DNA of 64,000 bases from Branchinecta lynchi. Its lineage: Eukaryota; Arthropoda; Branchiopoda; Anostraca; Branchinectidae. The stretch spans positions 13,807,869 through 13,871,868 of the forward strand of contig JAKZAP010000009.1 of the NCBI GenBank assembly GCA_023053575.1, read 5' to 3'. The notes below the pieces were generated by a model. It was not told the origin of the DNA, did no database searches, and saw only the letters and a list, made by a program, of their open reading frames with translations. Position 1 is the stretch's first letter. Each line of letters starts with the position of its first letter. Shown here in pieces: positions 9,910 to 17,637 of the stretch. Both the position numbers and the translations under genes were made by a program.

Positions 9910-12900
9910 ATGATGAATACTGCAGAGGTTATTCAGCTTTGTAAAAAGGTTATATCAAACAACAAAGTGGTTATACAAAGATTGTCGCTATACACATATA
10001 ATGAACTGCGGACTTATGCGAAAATTAATAAAATCAAAACAAATGGAGCTAAGAAACATGAAATAACAAATAATATAATAAACCATCTTAATAAGTATAT
10101 TTTGATAGCAGAAGATAAAATTAAAATTGAACGCAGAAACGAAAGAACTCATAATAAGAACAGACCATCCGACTACAAACCAGAACCGAGATTACGAACC
10201 ATTCTGGAAGATGAGATAAGAGAAAATAATATCACCATTACAAAACTAAAACAAGAATACAATGATAACAAAGAAAAAGAGACAAGCGAATTAAAAAGAT
10301 TTCTGAAAAACAAGAACCTATCAACTCGCGGAAACCGAAAAGAAGTACTAAAAAGAGTTGGAGAATACTATAATAATATTATTAAAAAACACGAAGATAC
10401 TATAAAGAAAAATAGTAATATCATTAGAGCTCAAATCGAAAGAAGTGATAACAATAAAGAAAAAGTAGTCGATTTATCAACTCTCTTCATAAATAAGAAA
10501 AAAATTAAACAAGAAAAATTAATTCCTGATCATGTATTTAGAACGGAAGAAGAACAACAGCCTACTATTTTTAGCGAAAGTGAGAATATATTCACTGTAA
10601 ACGTTTCAGTTCAAGGTAATGGAGTTGAGGAGCATACTCTTATTGCTTTTACTTTCGCAGATATACAGCGGCGAATGAACGAAATAAATCAATATAGAGT
10701 TCAGTTTGTAACTCGGGTTATTTTCCATCGACAGGAGAATGATGAAGAAGTAGTAGTATATTACAACAGTACTTCTTGGATTTTAAATAAAAATAGCATT
10801 CTTGCTCATAATCATTTGAATGATAATAACAAGAGACTTAGTTCTTTAAGTAATACCCCTCGATCTGGGCTACAATTTAGTCGGTATGAAGGAATTGATT
10901 ATAGGATGACGCGAATAGAATCTTACATGGGAGGAACGTTTAAAATACTACCAGATTTCGTAAAAAATAAAAAAGCGTGTATAAATATAAAAAATAACGA
11001 CCAGAAATGTTTCCTTTGGTCTATCTTAGCAAATCTACATCCAGCTAAGGATCATGTTGATAGACTATCAAATTATAAACAATATGAAAACGAATTTGAT
11101 TTCGAAGGGGTTACCAACTTCCCAATGGATACTAAAGATATACACAAATTTGAAAATAGATACAACATTAAGATTTGTTTATTTCAAATTGAAAAAGAGA
11201 AAATTATCAGAAGTCATATACTAAAAAGTACAATTAATGGGAAAACTGCAAAACATACCGTTCATTTATTGTATTTCGATAATCATTATGTACTGGTAAA
11301 GGATCTGAGCAGATTAGTTGGTCCTCAAATATCTAAAAAGAAAACAAAGACATACCTCTGCACTTATTGCGGAAGGCATTTTAAGAAGGAAGAATGCTTT
11401 GAAAAACATGAAAGTAAAAATAATTGCGAAGATCCTGATATAATAATGCCTCCTGAAGGTTCAAGTATACAATATAAAAATATTGCAAAACAAATGAAAG
11501 TACCTTATTGCATAATAGCAGACTTTGAGTCTTATAACGAAGAATACAATCAGGTAAACGGGAAGAAAACAATAAAAGTGGCCAAACAGAAGCCATTTGC
11601 TTACGGATTTCAGGTATGCTGTTCCTTTGATACAAACCAGAACAAATACTACGATTATTTCGGTGAAGACGCTGCAAAACATTTTGTTAAAACCATTACA
11701 AAAGTATCCACAGAAATTGCAAACAAATATGAAAGCAGACAAAGAAACCATACTTATACCAATGCAGAAATTACCGAAAAATGGAAAAATCTAATGAATA
11801 AGACTTGTCACATCTGTACAACTGAAATTACTGAAAATCCTCACTTTGATCACGACCACATGACAGGAGAAGATAGGGGATTTGCTCATGCTGAATGTAA
11901 TATGAAATACAGGATTCCTAGGCATATCCCGGTAGTAATGCATAATTTATCTAAATATGATTCCCATCTGTTTGTTAGAGAATTGATACCTGATAACGGA
12001 ATTTTTGAAAGTGCAGAAAGTTTCATATCATTCTCGAAATCAGTAAGTATAAGAAAGACGGATACGGAAATAAAATATGAGATCCGGTTTATAGATTCGA
12101 TTAGATTTATGGCTTCATCTTTAGACAAACTATCAGCAAATTTAGCAAAATGTGATTGCAAAGTACCCTGTAATCATCTAAGAGAGAATTTCAAATTCAC
12201 ATCTAACAGCTTCAAAAATGACGATGAATTCAAAGAAATAATTAAAAAAGGGGTATATCCGTATGAATTCGTAGACAGTTTCGATAAAATGAATTGTACA
12301 AACTTACCATCCATAGAAAGCTTTTATTCTAGGTTGACAGGGAAAGGTATTGACAAAAGTGATTATAAAAGAGCGGTATCTATATGGAAGCAATTTAACT
12401 GTGAAACATTACTTGATTATACCAAATTATATCTAAAAAGTGATGTGTTAATTCTATCAGACGTTGTGGAGAATTTCAGGAACGTTTGTATACATAATTA
12501 TGATCTGGATCCACTTCATTACTTCTCAGCTCCAGGAATAACATGGAATGCTTTCCTAAAGCATTCGAAAGTAGACTTGCCGTTATTCTCAAAGGAAGAC
12601 ATGTATACATTCATTGAAAAGGGAATAAGAGGTGGTGTATCCCAATGTATAAAAAGATACGCAAAAGCAAATAATAAATATACAAGTGATTATAATAAGA
12701 ATAAGCCATCTAATTATTTAATGTATTTAGATGCTAATAATTTATATGGGTGGGCAATGTCGCAGAATTTACCAGCGAATGATTTCCAATTCATTTCCAT
12801 ACCGGATGATTTGAAAGAAAGGAATGAATACGAATCAATCGAGTATTACAACCATCTAAAAACTCATATCAATTCGATAATGAAATTACAGAATGTAGGT

Positions 12901-13974
12901 GCTATATATGAAGTAGATTTAGAATATCCAAAAGAACTACACGAATTACACAAGGATTTACCATTAGCACCCGAACACTTTAACGGTAAGCTATGTACCA
13001 CAGTATTAGATAAAACCAACTATGTAGTTCACCACAGGAATCTAGAATTCTATTTACAAAAAGGCTTGATATTGAAGAGAGTACACAGAATACTAGGATT
13101 CACTGAAAGTGCTTACTTAAAAGGATATATAGACCACAACACAGCACTTAGAACTAAAGGTACAAATGATTTTGAAAAGGATTTCTTTAAACTGATGAAT
13201 AATGCTTGCTTTGGAAAAACTATGGAAAACGTAAGGAAGCGAGCGGATATGGAAATAATAACGGATGATGCAACAAGAGAAAAAATAATAAAGAAACCCA
13301 ACTTTAAATCTGAAATAATATTCAGTGAAAACTTTTCAGTGGCAAGAATGTCGAAGGAAAAGATAAAATTAGACAAACCAATGTATATCGGCTTTGCTGT
13401 ATTGGAACTATCCAAGTTATTGATGTATGAATTCCATTATGATTATATGAAGCCTAAATATGGAGATAAAATTGATTTGTGTTATATGGACACTGATTCT
13501 TTCATATACGACATTCGAACCGAAGATTTCTATGAAGATATCAAACAAGATTTGAATGAGAGGTTCGATACATCTGATTATGCGAAAGATAATCCATATG
13601 GGTTTCCTAGTGTAAATAAGAAAGTGATAGGAATGATGAAAGATGAATTAGGTGGACAGGTTATGACAGAGTTTGTTGGATTACGATCAAAAGTATATGC
13701 TTATTTAAAGGACAACCAAGACCCTTCAAAAGCTAGCAAAAAACTGAAAGGAATAAAAACCAATATAGTTAAAGATAAAATTACGATTCAAAACTATAAG
13801 GATGTACTGTTTGGTAAAACGGAAAACCTTTCTATAACCCAGTATAACTTAAGATCATACAAGCACAATATGTTTCTAGAAGAACAGAATAAAAAAGCGT
13901 TAGATCCTAAGGATGATAAAAGGATAGTATCAAGCGATAAATTTACAACTTTGCCTTTAGGTTATAAACATTAA
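9910..13974 (+). CDS. polB: Protein-primed family B DNA polymerase (pPolB)
   Basis: A 1,354-residue polymerase thought to replicate the element from a terminal protein. Start signal CCTATTAAATG; a second ATG follows at once. Two SAP-like DNA-binding motifs lie near residues 25-60 and 126-150. Next is a domain with C367 (QKCFLW) and H459 (HYVLV) that recalls the OTU-like region of Polinton polymerases, then a zinc finger from C484/C487. Exonuclease motifs are IADFES (D538, E540), HNLSKYDSH (D684) and YLKSDV (D845). An HNH/endonuclease-VII-like zinc module (C633, HDH 648-650) sits inside the exonuclease domain. Polymerase motifs: A, YLDANNLYG (D941); B, KLMNNACFGK (1094-1103); C, YMDTDS (D1194, D1196). 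All catalytic residues are present. Length is at the upper end for the family. Confidence 0.95.
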   Translation: MMNTAEVIQLCKKVISNNKVVIQRLSLYTYNELRTYAKINKIKTNGAKKHEITNNIINHLNKYILIAEDKIKIERRNERTHNKNRPSDYKPEPRLRTILEDEIRENNITITKLKQEYNDNKEKETSELKRFLKNKNLSTRGNRKEVLKRVGEYYNNIIKKHEDTIKKNSNIIRAQIERSDNNKEKVVDLSTLFINKKKIKQEKLIPDHVFRTEEEQQPTIFSESENIFTVNVSVQGNGVEEHTLIAFTFADIQRRMNEINQYRVQFVTRVIFHRQENDEEVVVYYNSTSWILNKNSILAHNHLNDNNKRLSSLSNTPRSGLQFSRYEGIDYRMTRIESYMGGTFKILPDFVKNKKACINIKNNDQKCFLWSILANLHPAKDHVDRLSNYKQYENEFDFEGVTNFPMDTKDIHKFENRYNIKICLFQIEKEKIIRSHILKSTINGKTAKHTVHLLYFDNHYVLVKDLSRLVGPQISKKKTKTYLCTYCGRHFKKEECFEKHESKNNCEDPDIIMPPEGSSIQYKNIAKQMKVPYCIIADFESYNEEYNQVNGKKTIKVAKQKPFAYGFQVCCSFDTNQNKYYDYFGEDAAKHFVKTITKVSTEIANKYESRQRNHTYTNAEITEKWKNLMNKTCHICTTEITENPHFDHDHMTGEDRGFAHAECNMKYRIPRHIPVVMHNLSKYDSHLFVRELIPDNGIFESAESFISFSKSVSIRKTDTEIKYEIRFIDSIRFMASSLDKLSANLAKCDCKVPCNHLRENFKFTSNSFKNDDEFKEIIKKGVYPYEFVDSFDKMNCTNLPSIESFYSRLTGKGIDKSDYKRAVSIWKQFNCETLLDYTKLYLKSDVLILSDVVENFRNVCIHNYDLDPLHYFSAPGITWNAFLKHSKVDLPLFSKEDMYTFIEKGIRGGVSQCIKRYAKANNKYTSDYNKNKPSNYLMYLDANNLYGWAMSQNLPANDFQFISIPDDLKERNEYESIEYYNHLKTHINSIMKLQNVGAIYEVDLEYPKELHELHKDLPLAPEHFNGKLCTTVLDKTNYVVHHRNLEFYLQKGLILKRVHRILGFTESAYLKGYIDHNTALRTKGTNDFEKDFFKLMNNACFGKTMENVRKRADMEIITDDATREKIIKKPNFKSEIIFSENFSVARMSKEKIKLDKPMYIGFAVLELSKLLMYEFHYDYMKPKYGDKIDLCYMDTDSFIYDIRTEDFYEDIKQDLNERFDTSDYAKDNPYGFPSVNKKVIGMMKDELGGQVMTEFVGLRSKVYAYLKDNQDPSKASKKLKGIKTNIVKDKITIQNYKDVLFGKTENLSITQYNLRSYKHNMFLEEQNKKALDPKDDKRIVSSDKFTTLPLGYKH

Positions 13975-13978
13975 ATTC

Positions 13979-14240
13979 AAGTACCTACTTAAATCAAATC
14001 AAGTACCTACTTCAAAACTTCAAGTACCTACTTAAAAACTTCAAGTACCTACTTAAAAACTTCAAGTACCTACTTAAAAACTTCAAGTACCTACTTCAAA
14101 ACTTCAAGTACCTACTTAAAAACTTCAAGTACCTACTTCAAAACTTCAAGTACCTACTTAAAAAATTCAAGTACCTACTTAAAAAAATCAAGTACCTACT
14201 TCAAAACTTCAAGTATATACTTAAAATACTCAAGTAAATC
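13979..14240. repeat. 21-bp tandem repeats with palindromic core, polB-ATPase gap
   Basis: Twelve to thirteen units of 21 bp built on CAAGTACCTACTTAAAAACTT. The core AAGTA-CC-TACTT is an inverted repeat with 5-base arms and a 2-base spacer. Units alternate between TTAAAAA and TTCAAAA versions, and the last two are degenerate. A dense row of palindromic sites looks like binding sites for a dimeric protein (iterons or an enhancer). Confidence 0.92.
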
Positions 14241-14267
14241 TTATAATGAAAAATTCTTCCTAAATAA

Positions 14268-14945
14268 ATGAATGAAAAGGCTCCAATCAAAGTCTATGAT
14301 TTTAGTGAAAAGAACACTTATCAGAATAAGCACGACCTTGCACCTCAGTGGCCATTTAGACTCTTAATTTGTGGTAGTTCTGGAACAGGGAAAACTAACC
14401 TTCTTTTGAATTTAATTTATGAATATCTTTGTTTCAACCGAATATACTTGTATGCTAAAGATCTTGAAGAAGATAAATATCAAGACCTTATAACCAATTT
14501 AACCACTTTGGAGTCACAATGCAAATCGAAAGTCTTAACAGTAAGTAACAATCTTGATGATATTGTCGATGTTGACGACTTAGACCCCGAGTACCAAAAC
14601 TTGATTATCTTTGACGATTTTGTTACTGAAAAAGACCAGAAGAAAATAGAAGATTTATTCATAAGAGGAAGAAAGAAAAATGCCTCGATTGTTTATTTAT
14701 CACAGAGCTATCATAAAACGCCAAAGGTGGTAAGGCTCCAGTGCAATTATTTTGCATTCTTTCAGTGTTCTAATCCAAAAGAAGTAAAATTAATAAGACA
14801 AAGCCATGTATCCAGTATAGACAATGAAAAATTTCTCAAACAATTCGAGACGGCAACCAAGGGCTACGGTTTTTTCTTCATAGATTTAAAAATAAAAGAT
14901 AAAACCCTTAAGTACAGGAAAAACTTTGAAAAATTTACCGGATAA
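14268..14945 (+). CDS. FtsK/HerA-type genome-packaging ATPase
   Basis: A 225-residue P-loop ATPase of the A32/FtsK-HerA class that translocates viral DNA into capsids. Walker A is CGSSGTGKT (G36-T43), preceded by the typical WPFRLLI strand. Walker B is LIIFDDF (D116, D117). Downstream, YLSQSYHKTPKVVR fits the sensor region with its conserved Gln. Start signal CCTAAATAAATGAATG; the first ATG gives the family's usual N terminus. Length is normal for Polintons. It follows the 21-bp repeats and is 16 bases from the next gene. Confidence 0.93.
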   Translation: MNEKAPIKVYDFSEKNTYQNKHDLAPQWPFRLLICGSSGTGKTNLLLNLIYEYLCFNRIYLYAKDLEEDKYQDLITNLTTLESQCKSKVLTVSNNLDDIVDVDDLDPEYQNLIIFDDFVTEKDQKKIEDLFIRGRKKNASIVYLSQSYHKTPKVVRLQCNYFAFFQCSNPKEVKLIRQSHVSSIDNEKFLKQFETATKGYGFFFIDLKIKDKTLKYRKNFEKFTG

Positions 14946-14961
14946 TTTATTTCTATAATAA

Positions 14962-15576
14962 ATGAATAAATTTGGTAGTGTTGGAAAAAAGGTTAGTAAC
15001 GAATCGAAAGTTACTGACGAAAATGGTAACATTAACCTACATGATAGACGAATTATAAATTTAGGTGATGCCAAGGCAGACAAGGATGCTATTAGCTTAA
15101 GATCTATGACTGTGATTATGAATCAATTTAAAGAACAAATGACTGCAGGACAAGTGCAAGCCAACCAATACTTTAGCGAAGATATCAACAGATTAACTGC
15201 GATAGATGATTCTCCTGATAATTCGTTGGTAAGGAACAAAGATAAAGGGTTATTTGTAAAAGAAATAGTTCGAGTTAATGATAAAGAGATTAACGCTGAA
15301 AACAAGTTGATAACAAATGTTCAAAACCCTAGAAACAAAAATGATGCTGTTAATTTAGCAACGTTAACTATGAATCTTTTAGATTATGACAAAAAGCTTC
15401 TGGGGCAACACACCCATAACGGTATAATTGAAGGAAAGATTGCTGGTCAAAAAACTCGTATCGATAATATTGAAAGAGCAGTAGTAAATATTTTAAAAAG
15501 GCTTCTAGAGCTAGAGCTAAAACCTGTTGACAAACCATTCGTTACCAGAATAGAAAAAATGATGGCTGGTAAATAA
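14962..15576 (+). CDS. Fibre-like structural protein (candidate)
   Basis: A 204-residue protein starting at TCTATAATAAATG. It has two copies of a beta-turn motif seen in phage and viral fibre proteins: NINLHDRRIINLGD...KDAISL (residues about 21-45) and INAENKLITNVQNP...NDAVNL (about 110-131). A motif QHTHNG follows, then a C-terminal heptad-like helix (residues about 155-190) that could form a trimeric coiled coil. The repeated I-x-N(L/V)-x-x-P-x-x-x-x-D-A-(V/I) pattern is typical of trimeric fibre shafts. By position, between the packaging ATPase and the pX-like gene, it is a virion-gene candidate. Function is inferred from the motif only. Confidence 0.6.
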   Translation: MNKFGSVGKKVSNESKVTDENGNINLHDRRIINLGDAKADKDAISLRSMTVIMNQFKEQMTAGQVQANQYFSEDINRLTAIDDSPDNSLVRNKDKGLFVKEIVRVNDKEINAENKLITNVQNPRNKNDAVNLATLTMNLLDYDKKLLGQHTHNGIIEGKIAGQKTRIDNIERAVVNILKRLLELELKPVDKPFVTRIEKMMAGK

Positions 15577-15606
15577 ATTTTATAAGATAAATTTATTCCC
15601 TAATAA

Positions 15607-16164
15607 ATGGTTGAAACAATGGAGTATACAGTTTATTTATCAAAGCTTCAGAAAGGAAAGCTGAAGAAGTGTTTTGGTGCTAAACAAAAATGTCAGATAC
15701 GTGTTAGTCATAGTAGACAAAATGAACGAGAACCAGTTAAGTTACTTTTAAGTAAACGACAAATTGATAAAATTGAAACATGTAAAATGAATAATAAGGG
15801 TTGTGATATTGATGTATCATACAAACAGATGAAAGAAGCGATTCAAAAGGGTGGATTACTTCCATTTTTAATACCGCTAGCAATTACCCTTGGTAAGGCA
15901 GCTTTAACAAGTGGTGCTGCTGCTTTGGGTACATTCGCTGGTAAGAAAATTATGGATAAAATGACCAACACAGGTGGAGCGCTAAAACTTCCTGGAACAC
16001 AAAAAGTTGTGGGTAATGGCGTACGTGGGAAGGAAACCGATGATGTCAACATAGGTGGAGCGCTTAAACTTCCTGGAACACAAAAAGTTGTGGGTAATGG
16101 GGTACGTGGAAGGCCTAGGAAGTCAAAAAACGGGGACATCAAAAAAGAAGCAAAAGTAAAGTAG
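15607..16164 (+). CDS. pX-like basic/hydrophobic minor virion protein
   Basis: A 185-residue protein starting at CCTAATAAATGG. Residues 1-80 are basic and beta-like (VYLSKLQKGKLKK, VKLLLSKRQIDKI), followed by a Gly/Ala hydrophobic segment (GGLLPFLIPLAITLGKAAL, about 91-110). This layout is widespread in Polintons and adintoviruses and is compared with adenovirus core protein pX; exact function is unproven. The C terminus has a duplicated cassette, GGALKLPGTQKVVGNGVRG, at residues about 123-141 and 149-167, then a basic tail. A canonical slippery heptamer lies inside the tail codons at 16125-16131, and the protease lies in the -1 frame. Confidence 0.75.
   Translation: MVETMEYTVYLSKLQKGKLKKCFGAKQKCQIRVSHSRQNEREPVKLLLSKRQIDKIETCKMNNKGCDIDVSYKQMKEAIQKGGLLPFLIPLAITLGKAALTSGAAALGTFAGKKIMDKMTNTGGALKLPGTQKVVGNGVRGKETDDVNIGGALKLPGTQKVVGNGVRGRPRKSKNGDIKKEAKVK
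16125..16131 (+). promoter_or_regulatory. Candidate -1 frameshift site A AAA AAC (pX-like to protease)
   Basis: The heptamer is AAAAAAC, and in the pX-like frame the codons read TCA AAA AAC, the exact X XXY YYZ register. Slipping back one base enters a frame that is open from 16119 through the protease ATG at 16188 to the protease stop. No strong stem-loop was evident by eye downstream. The site could be chance in AT-rich DNA. Confidence 0.5.
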
Positions 16165-16187
16165 GACCTCTAACCAATTTTGATATT

Positions 16188-16520
16188 ATGGATGCATTAG
16201 GGAGTATACCACAGTTTAGAGGTGTGTTCTCTTTAGATACGCTACCCAAACATATAAACGATTCGGAATGTGGTGTAATCAACTATGACAAACGTGGAAT
16301 GCCTGGAACACATTGGGTTGCCTATTGTAATCTACCTGAATATCCCCATGTCGAATTTTTCGATTCTTTCGGTATTCCTCCAGGAAAAGAAATAGTTAAA
16401 TATCTAAAAACTTCAAAGAAAAAAATAGCTTATGAAAATCTTGCTGTTCAAAATATAGATGAATTAAACTGTGGTTTTCACTGCATTTCCTACATCCAGC
16501 GGAAAATGAAGGGTTGGTAG
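16188..16520 (+). CDS. Adenovirus-type cysteine protease (adenain/Ulp1 fold)
   Basis: This is the maturation protease that cleaves capsid precursors. Catalytic residues are visible: H42 (GTHWVAY), D59 (FFDSFG), Q88, and C95 (NCGFHC). Numbering is from ATG 16188. The protein from this ATG is only 110 residues and starts in the middle of a conserved region: the codons just before it encode GPLTNFDI, which resembles the usual protease N terminus. That open frame extends upstream to 16119 without an ATG. The ATG at 16188 is the only internal start in the cluster that lacks the TAAATG signal. I infer that the protease may be made by -1 frameshift from the pX-like gene. Confidence 0.9.
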   Translation: MDALGSIPQFRGVFSLDTLPKHINDSECGVINYDKRGMPGTHWVAYCNLPEYPHVEFFDSFGIPPGKEIVKYLKTSKKKIAYENLAVQNIDELNCGFHCISYIQRKMKGW

Positions 16521-16551
16521 CTTTTCGTTTATAAAAATTGTTTTCTAATAA

Positions 16552-16719
16552 ATGGAGATTTATTGTATGAAATGTAAAAAGAGCACTGACACTGAATCAA
16601 TGTTTAAGGCAGTGTCACAAAAAAATAATGTTCCAATGCTGAAAGGGAATTGTGTTATTTGCGGATCGAGGAAAAATCGCTTTTTAAAAAAAACCTCAAC
16701 GCAGAAACAGATATTTTAA
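16552..16719 (+). CDS. Small zinc-ribbon protein (DUF5679-like)
   Basis: A 55-residue frame starting at TCTAATAAATGG, the element's start signal. It has two CxxC knuckles: YCMKCKK near the N terminus and CVICGSRKNRF near residue 36, with a basic middle. This matches the DUF5679-type zinc ribbon found in large DNA viruses and Polintons. The protein ends soon after the second knuckle in a short tail that looks accidental, while the integrase opens in the -1 frame at the same place. A slippery run at 16683-16692 sits exactly at the junction. It may be a free protein, the N-terminal domain of the integrase, or both. Confidence 0.75.
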   Translation: MEIYCMKCKKSTDTESMFKAVSQKNNVPMLKGNCVICGSRKNRFLKKTSTQKQIF

Positions 16720-17621
16720 AGACGTATTATTCTAATTATTCAGGTGTGGATGATATTTACAGAAAATTAAAAGAAAATGGTGTTAAGGTTTCCAAGGATA
16801 AAATAAAAAATGTGTTGCAAAATGAGAATGTGTATACGTTACACAAACCTTCCTATCATAACTTTGAAAGGAGGCGAGTGTATGTTCACTATGTTGATGA
16901 GCAATGGCAAGCTGATTTAGTTGACATGCAGAAATATAAAAAAGAAAATAATAAAACAAATTACATTTTAACTGTTATTGATTGCTTTAGTAAATATGCT
17001 TGGTGTATCCCTCTAAAAGACAAAACGGGTGCTGAAATAATAAAAGCATTCAGTGTTATATTTAAAGAAAGAATTCCTAAGAAACTACAAACTGATAAAG
17101 GTAAAGAATTTGTGATGAGAAATGTTCAAACTTTTTTTAAAAATAACGGCATACACTGGTTTGCATCTGAAAGCGAATTGAAAGCGCAAATTGTAGAACG
17201 ATTCAACAGAACGCTAAAAGAAAAGTTATGGAAATATTTCACTCACAATAACACTACTAATTGGATTGATATTTTACCTTTATTTGTGAGTAATTATAAT
17301 AACTCGTACCACCGTTCAATACAAATGAAACCAGTTGATGCTAGTAAAAAGGTTAATCAGAAAAAGGTTTTTAGTGCTCTGTTTCCTCCAGTAGATGACT
17401 ACAAAATCACAGGAAACGTCAAAGTAGGGGATTTAGTCAGAATTAAAAAAGAAAAAAGTATTTTCGATAAAGGATATTTACCTAATTATACGGATGAAGT
17501 ATTTCAGATAGCAACCATCAGACCTACCATTCCCATTACTTATGAAATATCTGACAAAAGTGGGGAATTAATTCAAGGAGGGTTTTATGAAAAAGAACTT
17601 TCAAAATTTATTATGAAATAA
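16650..17621 (+). CDS. int: Retroviral-type (rve) integrase
   Basis: Catalyses insertion of the element with 6-bp duplications. The frame opens after a stop at 16626-16628. It has no ATG before the catalytic core; codon 16650 is TTG, which is not a credible eukaryotic start. Counting from it, the acidic triad is D89 (QWQADLVDM), D149 (TDKGKEF) and E183 (QIVERFNRTLK). An N-terminal helical region precedes the core. The C-terminal part has GDLVRIKKEK and KGYLPNYTDEVF, then GGFYEKEL, typical of Polinton integrases. The catalytic core is complete. Expression probably depends on a -1 shift from the zinc-ribbon frame at 16683-16692, or on a start elsewhere. Confidence 0.93.
   Translation: MCYLRIEEKSLFKKNLNAETDILKTYYSNYSGVDDIYRKLKENGVKVSKDKIKNVLQNENVYTLHKPSYHNFERRRVYVHYVDEQWQADLVDMQKYKKENNKTNYILTVIDCFSKYAWCIPLKDKTGAEIIKAFSVIFKERIPKKLQTDKGKEFVMRNVQTFFKNNGIHWFASESELKAQIVERFNRTLKEKLWKYFTHNNTTNWIDILPLFVSNYNNSYHRSIQMKPVDASKKVNQKKVFSALFPPVDDYKITGNVKVGDLVRIKKEKSIFDKGYLPNYTDEVFQIATIRPTIPITYEISDKSGELIQGGFYEKELSKFIMK
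16683..16692 (+). promoter_or_regulatory. Candidate -1 frameshift site (zinc ribbon to integrase)
   Basis: In the zinc-ribbon frame the codons read TTT TTA AAA AAA, giving two overlapping slippery heptamers in register, T TTA AAA (16683-16689) and A AAA AAA (16686-16692). A -1 slip enters the integrase frame. A single-base change in the A run would have the same effect as a mutation or assembly error, so other copies must be compared. Confidence 0.5.
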
Positions 17622-17637
17622 AATTACTTGTATATAA

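Noticed and set aside
11381..13415. Reverse-strand ORFs of about 90-100 codons inside polB
   Set aside because: Shadows of the AT-rich polymerase gene; no start signal and no conserved features.
9563..14240. CRISPR-like arrays
   Set aside because: The repeats are contiguous tandem units without unique spacers and the context is eukaryotic.
16188..16520. Protease as a normal gene starting at ATG 16188
   Set aside because: Kept as the annotated start, but not favoured: it lacks the element start signal and cuts into the conserved N-terminal region encoded just upstream.
16650..16652. TTG at 16650 as the integrase start
   Set aside because: TTG initiation is very unlikely in a eukaryotic host; the position only marks where the open frame was read.
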